Source: Ferruginibacter sp.
GTDB taxonomy: Bacteria; Bacteroidota; Bacteroidia; Chitinophagales; Chitinophagaceae
NCBI GenBank assembly: GCA_025352435.1
Contig: JANXTN010000042.1
Location: 1 to 6,153, forward strand
DNA length: 6,153 nucleotides
Reading direction: 5' to 3'
Both the position numbers and the translations under genes were made by a program. Shown piece by piece: positions 1-5,421 of the stretch (its first letter is position 1; every line of letters begins with the position of its first letter). The notes beneath the pieces are model-generated. The model saw nothing but the letters and a program-made list of their open reading frames with translations. It was not told the DNA's origin and did no database searches.

Positions 1-965
1 GTTGTTTTCTTTACAGATTCAGGGAAGAACGTAAACCTTGATGCCGAAAAAATACCTAACAATTCTATCTGAAGTTTTGGTGAAATTGTATAACTCAAAA
101 ATCCCTGTGCATCAGAGGCAGACGGAATATAAGCGCCGGCTGTAGTTTGGTTACTCAATAGATTTCTGTTGCTTTTATTTCTTACGCCTGTTAGGTAAGA
201 TAATTTTCCGTTTCTAGAAGCCCCTTCTAATTGCAAGCCTTGCTCCAATAAACTTACATAGCCACTGCCGCCGAAACTTACAGGTTTTTTGTATTGTATA
301 TCCAACACGCTACTCATTTTGTCACCGTACTTACTTTGAAAACCGCCGGTGTAAAAGTTTATATTCTTCGTCATGTCAGGGTTTATAAGGCTTAAGCCTT
401 CCTGCTGACCGCTACTAACTAAGTATGGCCTGTAAATTTCAAAATCATTTATGTAAATAAGATTTTCATCGTAATTGCCACCACGCACATTGTATTGCGA
501 GGTTAATTCATTGTTACTACCAACAAGCGTTTTTATCAATCCTTCAACACCACCAACTGTGCTTGGGTTTATAACTGCATTTCGTGGATTAATTTTTATA
601 AGCCCCGCTTCCTTTCTTTCTTTTTCATTGCCAACAGTAACGGCATCAAGGGTTTTACCGTTCTGTTTTAGTTGTATTAAAATGTTTTCGCTTTCATCGT
701 TGCTCAAAAAGAAATTCTTTTGCTGCTCTGCAAAACCTGTATAGCTAAATATTAATGCCAATGATTTTTGCGCCGGAACTTTTAATGAGAAAGTTCCATT
801 CTCTGCTGTAATTATGCCTGAGTTTTTGCCAAGAATAATAACAGAAACATTTTTTAACGGTGAATCATTTTCATCAACTACAGTCCCAGTTATGGTTGCC
901 GATTTGGTTTGTGCAGTTGCAGAAATGGCGAGGATGGTTAGTACCAATCCAACAATAAATCTCAT
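1..965 (-). CDS. TonB-dependent outer-membrane receptor, N-terminal part (open at left edge)
   Basis: The reading frame starts at the ATG complementary to 963-965 and stays open for 321 codons to the left edge, so the C-terminal barrel is missing. Residues 1-18 form a signal peptide (hydrophobic FIVGLVLTILAI, cleavage likely after ATA before Gln19). Residues about 22-100 are a carboxypeptidase-like regulatory beta-sandwich (ITGTVVDENDSPLKNVSV, then ENGTFSLKVP). Residues about 125-225 are the plug domain, with YNVRGGNYDENLIYIND (158-174), PYLVSSGQQEGLSLINPD (180-197) and GGFQSKYGDKMSSVLDI (207-223), typical of a common Bacteroidota receptor family. Strands of the barrel begin after about 225. 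Family knowledge: such proteins import large ligands across the outer membrane using TonB-ExbBD energy. The substrate cannot be read from this part. It lacks a visible SusC-type signature and no SusD gene is seen, although the downstream side lies outside the window. It is divergent from the acylase gene. Confidence 0.93.
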   Translation of the reverse strand, partial: MRFIVGLVLTILAISATAQTKSATITGTVVDENDSPLKNVSVIILGKNSGIITAENGTFSLKVPAQKSLALIFSYTGFAEQQKNFFLSNDESENILIQLKQNGKTLDAVTVGNEKERKEAGLIKINPRNAVINPSTVGGVEGLIKTLVGSNNELTSQYNVRGGNYDENLIYINDFEIYRPYLVSSGQQEGLSLINPDMTKNINFYTGGFQSKYGDKMSSVLDIQYKKPVSFGGSGYVSLLEQGLQLEGASRNGKLSYLTGVRNKSNRNLLSNQTTAGAYIPSASDAQGFLSYTISPKLQIELLGIFSASRFTFFPESVKKT

Positions 966-1107
966 AAAATGAAGATAGAAAAAATTTAAACACTCAACGA
1001 TGCTTCAATAACTAAAAGCAAAATAATGTGCGTTTTCTCTATATATTTGATATCATACCAGGCTTCCATACCAAAACGATTTTTACGAACATAACACATC
1101 ATCTTAT
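966..1107. promoter_or_regulatory. Divergent promoter region between receptor and acylase genes
   Basis: These 142 bases separate two start codons facing away from each other, so both promoters should lie here. On the plus strand TATATTTG (1042-1049) matches the Bacteroidota -7 element TAnnTTTG and would give the acylase mRNA a leader of about 50 bases. No clear TTG -33 element lies 19-21 bases before it. On the minus strand only a near match is present (TATTTTG, complement of 1019-1025, one base short in the spacer). The 8-base palindrome TGATATCA (1048-1055) overlaps the end of the plus-strand -7 element. Neither gene has a Shine-Dalgarno sequence, which is usual in this phylum. Confidence 0.45.
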
Positions 1108-3291
1108 ATGAAACTTCATTTATTGCTTTTTCTATTTTTGCCTATAGCCGCTTCTGCACAAAAACTTACTTCCTCAGAAATAAATCGTTGCAAAAAGCAG
1201 GCTGCCAGCGTTACTATTTACAGAGACAATTATGGTGTGCCGCATATTTATGGAAAGTCAGATGCAGATGCAGTGTTTGGTTTATTATACGCACAATGCG
1301 AAGATGATTTTAAAAGAGTAGAACAAAACTACATCGAAAAACTAGGAAGACTCGCAGAAGTAAATGGTGAAACTTCTCTGTACAGCGATTTATACATTCG
1401 CTTGCTTATAGACAGCAGCGATGCTATTGCAGATTACAAAAAGGCTCCTTTGTGGTTGAAAAAATTATTGGTTGCTTATGCAGATGGAATTAATTATTAC
1501 CTATATAAAAACCCTAACACGAAACCTGCATTGCTCACTCACTTTGAACCTTGGTTTCCGCTGCTGTGGACAGACGGAAGCATTGGCGCCATCAGCACTG
1601 GCGGTGTTACAGAAGAGGAAGTAAAAAATTTATATACCGGCCATAGAACATCATCTACTTATGATCCAAAAAAGTTTGAAGAGATAAGCACAGGCTCCAA
1701 CGGATTTGCCATTGCGCCAAAGAAATCAGCATCTGGCAATGCACTGCTTTATATAAACCCGCATGTTACTTTTTATTTTAGGCCCGAAGTGCATATGGTA
1801 AGCGAAGAAGGTTTGAATGTGTACGGCGCAGTTACTTGGGGGCAGTTCTTCATTTACCAGGGCTTTAATGAATACTGCGGTTGGATGCACACGAGTAACA
1901 ATGTAGATGTCGCTGATATGTATGCAGAAAATGTTTCAGGAGAAAGAAACAGCTTGGAATATTTGTATGACAATCAGAAAAGAAAAGTTCAACAGAAGAA
2001 CATTGCCATCAATTTTAAGAAAGGAGATGCACTACAAACAAAAAATATAACTGCTCTGTATACACAGCACGGCCCTGTAATGGCTTACAGAGACAACCAT
2101 TACATAAGTGTGAAAAGTAGCAATAGAATGATGAACGGATTAATACAAAGCTGGCAGCGCACAAAGGCAAAAGGACTTGCAGATTATACCCGTACAATGG
2201 AGCTGAAAGGTAATACGAGCAACAGTACCGTGTTTGCAGATAATAAAGGAAACATTGCTTACTGGCATGGCAATTACATTCCGGTACGCAACACAAAATA
2301 CAACTGGAGCAAACCGGTAGATGGCAGCATTGCCGCAACAGATTGGAAAGGTACCCATGCACTAAAAGATATTGTGCAAAGCATTAACCCGGCAACCGGA
2401 TTTATACAAAACTGTAACTCCACACCTTATTCAGTAAGCGGTACAAGCAGTCCTGTAAAAAGCAATTACCCAAAATACATGGCGCCCGATGGTGAAAACT
2501 TTAGAGGGATAAATGCGGTGAAAGTGTTGCAGAATCAAAGTGCTTTTACCATAGATAAACTCATCACTGCCGGGTACGATAAAAACCTTGCGGCATTTGA
2601 AGTTTTGATGCCAGCACTCATAAATGCTTATGACAAAACAGCAGCTTCAGATAGTTTGTATACTTTGCTCAAAGAACCCATTTCATTATTAAGAAAATGG
2701 GATTATCACGTAGCTGAAAACTCAGTAGCCACAACACTTGCAGTAGAATGGGCACAGCGATTAACATCCGCTCTAAGAAAAGTATATGTAGATGAAGATG
2801 AAGCGGATCAGGTAGCAACTACTAAACAGTTTGCAGCCACCGCAAGTACAACTGAGTTGTTAGTTCCTTTAGCCAAAACCATCAATGATCTTACACAACG
2901 CTATGGTAATTGGATGGTGGAGTGGGGGAGCATCAATCGTTTCCAGCGTATAAGCAACGAGGTGAACCAGGTATACAACGATGAAGGTGTAAGTTATCCA
3001 GTACAGTTTGCATCAGCATTGTGGGGCATGTTGCCATCTTACAACAGTCGCTATTTTGAAGGCACGAACAAACGATATGGCGTAAGCGGAAACAGTTTTA
3101 TTTGTGCAGTGGAGTTTGGCAAAAAAGTAAAAGCAAAATCTTTGCTAGCCGGCGGTAACAGCGGCAATCCTAACTCGCCCCACTTTACAGACCAACTGCT
3201 CATGTACACACAAGGCAAGTTTAAAGATGTTTTGTTTTACAAGGAAGATGTATTGAAACATGTGGAAAGGCAGTATATTCCCGGAGAATAA
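1108..3291 (+). CDS. Penicillin/acyl-homoserine-lactone acylase family protein (Ntn-hydrolase), periplasmic
   Basis: This 727-residue protein is a complete N-terminal-nucleophile amidase precursor. Residues 1-17 are a signal peptide (LHLLLFLFLPIAASA, cleavage before Gln18), which puts it in the periplasm. The alpha chain follows, with family motifs VTIYRDNYGVPHIYG (35-49), a GLLYAQCEDDF stretch (58-68) and GRLAEVNGE (80-88). A spacer ends at Gly196. Ser197 in GSNGFA is the expected nucleophile, freed by self-cleavage, and starts a beta chain of 531 residues. Numbering from Ser197 as 1, His219 is 23 (NPH, as in PvdQ), Val266 is 70 (HTSNNV) and Asn437 is 241 (QNCNSTP, aligning with the oxyanion Asn of penicillin G acylase), so the active site looks intact. 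Family members cleave amide bonds in acyl-homoserine lactones, penicillins or acylated peptides. Length and the H23/V70 pattern fit the PvdQ/aculeacin acylase branch, but the substrate is unknown. It has no T9SS tail. The ATG is supported by the signal peptide directly after it. Confidence 0.93.
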   Translation: MKLHLLLFLFLPIAASAQKLTSSEINRCKKQAASVTIYRDNYGVPHIYGKSDADAVFGLLYAQCEDDFKRVEQNYIEKLGRLAEVNGETSLYSDLYIRLLIDSSDAIADYKKAPLWLKKLLVAYADGINYYLYKNPNTKPALLTHFEPWFPLLWTDGSIGAISTGGVTEEEVKNLYTGHRTSSTYDPKKFEEISTGSNGFAIAPKKSASGNALLYINPHVTFYFRPEVHMVSEEGLNVYGAVTWGQFFIYQGFNEYCGWMHTSNNVDVADMYAENVSGERNSLEYLYDNQKRKVQQKNIAINFKKGDALQTKNITALYTQHGPVMAYRDNHYISVKSSNRMMNGLIQSWQRTKAKGLADYTRTMELKGNTSNSTVFADNKGNIAYWHGNYIPVRNTKYNWSKPVDGSIAATDWKGTHALKDIVQSINPATGFIQNCNSTPYSVSGTSSPVKSNYPKYMAPDGENFRGINAVKVLQNQSAFTIDKLITAGYDKNLAAFEVLMPALINAYDKTAASDSLYTLLKEPISLLRKWDYHVAENSVATTLAVEWAQRLTSALRKVYVDEDEADQVATTKQFAATASTTELLVPLAKTINDLTQRYGNWMVEWGSINRFQRISNEVNQVYNDEGVSYPVQFASALWGMLPSYNSRYFEGTNKRYGVSGNSFICAVEFGKKVKAKSLLAGGNSGNPNSPHFTDQLLMYTQGKFKDVLFYKEDVLKHVERQYIPGE

Positions 3292-3317
3292 AATTCTTAA
3301 TGTACCGTTCTTTTGAG

Positions 3318-3471
3318 ATACTTAATGCAATGAAGTATTAAAGATTCGCTTCTTGCTTAAGAAACTGAAATTTCCAGACATCAGTGCAAGCAACGATTTA
3401 CTTCATGATCGTTTGGGATGCGAAATGCGACTTCATTGGTGTAAGGTTATTGTCCACTCGCAGGCGGAGTG
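3318..3471. repeat. Cluster of short hairpins, possible intergenic repeat or degraded element
   Basis: Four perfect short inverted repeats follow one another: ATACTT/AAGTAT (3318-3323 and 3333-3338), TTCTT/AAGAA (3350-3354 and 3359-3363), AACGAT/ATCGTT (3392-3397 and 3408-3413) and CACTC/GAGTG (3455-3459 and 3467-3471). The segment has a base composition unlike the flanking AT-rich DNA. None of the hairpins is followed by a T-run, so they do not look like intrinsic terminators. A dispersed repeat, a small structured RNA or the remains of an inserted element are all possible. The identity is not established. Confidence 0.3.
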
Positions 3472-3699
3472 AATGCTTATAAAAAAAGAAAATAATCTTA
3501 AGCGACGTGCAACATTTTATGCTGGTACTTAATCGTTAATAAAATATTCTAGTTTGATGTAAATGACTCACACAAGCTAAATGGTTTTGTAATTGCATAG
3601 CTAAATCATCAATGTATTGCTACGAATAACTTACAGAGAAAACCGAGTTATTTATTACTCAAACATCCTAAAACAAGAATGGTAGCAAAATTTTTATCT

Positions 3700-3715
3700 T
3701 AATAATAATAATAAT
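3700..3715. repeat. (TAA)5 trinucleotide tract
   Basis: Five perfect TAA units plus one base lie 92 bases before the start codon at 3808. Such tracts can change length by slippage, but at five units and in AT-rich DNA this may be chance. Confidence 0.6.
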
Positions 3716-3738
3716 GTGATCTCCTCGTTAGTTATCTG

Positions 3739-3792
3739 TGCATGCCAGGCATTCCAATATCTCTACGGACTTAATATGGAATGTAAAATGCA
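3739..3792 (+). promoter_or_regulatory. Nested inverted repeat just upstream of the T9SS-cargo gene
   Basis: CATTCCAATAT (3750-3760) pairs with ATATGGAATG (3774-3783) as a 10-base-pair stem with one bulged A and a 13-base loop. An outer arm TGCAT (3739-3743) pairs with ATGCA (3788-3792) across an internal loop. The structure ends 15 bases before the ATG at 3808, so it could act as an operator or as a 5' leader hairpin affecting translation or mRNA stability. The function is inferred from position only. Confidence 0.35.
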
Positions 3793-3807
3793 TTAATAAA
3801 CAAGCTC

Positions 3808-4896
3808 ATGAAATCACATCAATTTTATAGTTTAATTTTCTTTCGCATACAACTTGCTGGCTGTTTTTTACTAATCAGTTTTACATCATTTTCCCAGCAA
3901 ACATTGCGTACCAATTTATATGTTGTGGGTTCGAATGGCATTAAAACTTTGATGGATGGGAACATGACCATCTATGACGATATCTATTGTAACTGTGTAA
4001 ATTGGGAAGATGCATTGAAGATGCCAAACCCCGGCGAGAATTGGGGGCTTATTCGTAGCGGTACAACATTGGCCGTAGAGCGTAGAAAAATTATTTTGGA
4101 AACAGATACGAGCTATATACGCATGTGGAACCTGCAGGAGTATAATTTTGTAATTGAAGTTATTGGGCGCAACCTTGCAAAAACTGATCGAATCGGGTAC
4201 TTAAGGGATAATTACAACAATGTAAATACTTCAATAAATTTAACCGATACTACTTACGTAAACTTTTCGGTAAACAGTGACAGAAGAACTTCCGCTCAAA
4301 ACCGCTTCTCAATTTTATTTGAGAAAATGGTGCAGGTTCCCCTTTCTGTAACCTTTAAAAGTATAAGATTGTTGCGAAAAGACGCTCTCTTAAATGTGGA
4401 ATTTGCTGTAGAGAATGAAATGCTGGTGGGCAGTTATATGATGCAGCATGCAACAGATACACTCAATTTTAAAGATGTGAAATTGGTAGCCCCAAGAAAC
4501 GGGCACGGCAGCGAATTTTATAATGAAGTGGTTGGTGAATGCAGTGAAGGTGATAATTTTTACAGGATAAAAGCTATTGATGCCGGTGGAAAATTATCTT
4601 ATAGCAGTATTGCTAAATTGTCAATGCCGCGAGCAATGGAGGGTATGAATATTTACCCTAATCCGTCTGCTTCAAGGCAATTGCAATTACAAGCAGCCGC
4701 AGCAACACGAGGTAAATACTTGGTTAGGGCTATCGGCATAAACGGTACCGTATATTCGCTTGGAACCATGCATGTCACAGGTACACAAAGTTTGCAGCCT
4801 CTTACACTGCCTGCAAGCATGAAACCCGGTTTGTACAGCATACAATTAATTGGACCTAACAATATCATAATTACTAAGTCTATTACTCTTTTATAA
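3808..4896 (+). CDS. Secreted protein with T9SS type A sorting domain; stand-alone adhesin-tail module
   Basis: This 362-residue protein has a signal peptide at residues 1-29 (positive start, hydrophobic LAGCFLLISFTSF, cleavage likely at SFS before Gln30). Residues about 35-175 resemble a beta-rich module often found near the C-terminus of large Bacteroidota surface proteins (GENWGLIRSG, LAVERR, then DTTYVNFSVNSD and NRFSILFE). Residues about 178-272 look like the fibronectin-like segment that usually precedes the sorting signal (VPLSVTFKSI, then NFYRIKAIDAGGKLSYSSI). Residues about 279-362 are the type A sorting domain, with IYPNPS (282-287), GKYLVRAIGINGTVYS (302-317) and MKPGLYSIQL (338-347), ending in KSITLL. 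Family knowledge: the sorting domain sends cargo through the outer-membrane T9SS, after which it is cut off and the cargo is anchored or released. No enzyme motif is seen, so binding or adhesion is the likely role. It stands alone, with about 520 gene-free bases on each side. There is no Shine-Dalgarno sequence; the signal peptide fixes the start. Confidence 0.85.
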   Translation: MKSHQFYSLIFFRIQLAGCFLLISFTSFSQQTLRTNLYVVGSNGIKTLMDGNMTIYDDIYCNCVNWEDALKMPNPGENWGLIRSGTTLAVERRKIILETDTSYIRMWNLQEYNFVIEVIGRNLAKTDRIGYLRDNYNNVNTSINLTDTTYVNFSVNSDRRTSAQNRFSILFEKMVQVPLSVTFKSIRLLRKDALLNVEFAVENEMLVGSYMMQHATDTLNFKDVKLVAPRNGHGSEFYNEVVGECSEGDNFYRIKAIDAGGKLSYSSIAKLSMPRAMEGMNIYPNPSASRQLQLQAAAATRGKYLVRAIGINGTVYSLGTMHVTGTQSLQPLTLPASMKPGLYSIQLIGPNNIIITKSITLL

Positions 4897-4917
4897 CTAA
4901 CCTAATTTGAAGAATAG

Positions 4918-4941
4918 AAAAACATCCAAAGTGGGGTTTTT
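4918..4941 (+). terminator. Probable intrinsic terminator after the T9SS-cargo gene
   Basis: Twenty-one bases after the stop codon, AAAAAC (4918-4923) and CCA (4926-4928) pair with TGG (4932-4934) and GTTTTT (4936-4941), with a small internal loop and a 3-base loop. The right arm runs into a T-rich tail (GTTTTTATTT). The GC core is short, so termination strength is uncertain. Confidence 0.45.
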
Positions 4942-5123
4942 ATTTACAGGTATTCCCACCAAACTAGATGTTATCTGCAAGACGTATAGAACCATCTAAA
5001 TAAAATAAGAATATTTTAGGGAATTTAAGAAAAGCTTTTTCATAAAGCAATTAACAATCAAACTAGGTTAATCCTTATTGATGCTGTGACTGTTTAAAAA
5101 TTATTAAATAAAATTACTATATC

Positions 5124-5155
5124 TTTTGGGTATTATAAATAAAACTATATATTTG
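5124..5155 (+). promoter_or_regulatory. Bacteroidota-type promoter for the adhesin gene
   Basis: TTTTG (5124-5128) serves as the -33 element, followed by exactly 19 bases and TATATTTG (5148-5155), a perfect TAnnTTTG -7 element. Both sequence and spacing match the known Bacteroidota housekeeping promoter. Transcription would begin near 5161-5163, leaving an untranslated leader of about 260 bases before the ATG at 5422. Confidence 0.65.
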
Positions 5156-5255
5156 TACTACGTGTGATATAAGTCCTTAGAGATATATTAAAGTACGAGA
5201 TAAAAATCCTCAGAAAAATTACCATTACAATCCATTCTCCGATTGATTAACTCCT

Positions 5256-5290
5256 GTTTAACAAAGTAATTACAGCGTTTAAAAAAGTAA
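5256..5290 (+). repeat. 14-base direct repeat with 21-base period in the adhesin leader
   Basis: GTTTAACAAAGTAA (5256-5269) and GTTTAAAAAAGTAA (5277-5290) agree at 13 of 14 positions. The period of 21 bases equals two turns of DNA, which is the arrangement of paired protein-binding sites on one face of the helix. It lies about 95 bases after the predicted transcription start, so it could equally act in RNA. AT-rich DNA raises the chance of coincidence. Confidence 0.45.
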
Positions 5291-5421
5291 GCTATCCCAA
5301 GTTTTCTTAGCAATAAAGAACGATACAATACATTGTAAACAGCCTCCAAAACTCCGTGAGAAATTACCTTACTGTTATCACAAATTATTGACCTTAAAAG
5401 TCATGTAATAAATCATTGGGT

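Larger units (their letters stand above)
3292..3807. other. Gene-free intergenic region, 516 bases
   Basis: No plausible coding frame is present on either strand; the longest frames lack a start or are about 12 codons long. The left part (about 3340-3475) is GC-richer, roughly 43% by hand count, and full of short inverted repeats. The part from 3481 to 3720 is roughly 26% GC. Near the right end there is a (TAA)5 tract and a nested inverted repeat, listed separately. No perfect TAnnTTTG promoter for the gene at 3808 was found; TAGTTTG at 3550-3556 is one spacer base short. No strong T-tailed terminator follows the acylase gene. Confidence 0.7.
4897..5421. other. Gene-free intergenic region and long leader, 525 bases
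   Basis: No reading frame with coding character is seen on either strand. The left part carries the terminator-like hairpin at 4918-4941 and an overlapping larger inverted repeat (AACATC 4921-4926 with GATGTT 4967-4972, enclosing GTGGG 4931-4935 with CCCAC 4955-4959). From about 4980 to 5120 the DNA is AT-rich with nothing recognisable. A promoter lies at 5124-5155, and the rest is the presumed leader of the adhesin gene, with its own repeats. Confidence 0.7.

Noticed and set aside
475..744. Plus-strand open frame of 89 codons
   Set aside because: It lies entirely inside the minus-strand TonB receptor gene, whose translation has clear family motifs; the plus-strand product has none.
1..965. 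SusC/SusD polysaccharide-utilisation locus
   Set aside because: The receptor plug matches a different TonB receptor family, and no SusD or glycan enzyme gene is visible in the window.
2015..2362. Two overlapping minus-strand open frames of 115 and 72 codons
   Set aside because: They lie inside the acylase gene in the opposite direction; the products are Cys-rich without recognisable domains, as expected of antisense shadows.
3318..3363. Hairpins after the acylase stop codon as an intrinsic terminator
   Set aside because: The stems are 5-6 base pairs, AT-rich, and not followed by a T-run.
3326..3473. Plus-strand frame of about 48 codons without a stop
   Set aside because: No start codon near its beginning, no recognisable domain, and it follows the hairpin-rich segment; the minus strand gives only an ATG frame of about 12 codons.
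3853..3864. Lipobox-like LAGC at residues 16-19 of the 362-residue protein
   Set aside because: The Cys lies at the start of the hydrophobic core rather than after it, and an Arg at position 13 interrupts the upstream stretch; ordinary signal peptidase I cleavage before Gln30 fits better.
4653..4868. Minus-strand open frame of 71 codons
   Set aside because: It is antisense to the T9SS sorting domain, which is clearly coding on the plus strand.
4897..5421. CRISPR array or tRNA gene in the gene-free stretches
   Set aside because: The only direct repeat is a single 14-base pair with 21-base period, and no cloverleaf-like arrangement or tRNA arm sequence was seen in either intergenic region.
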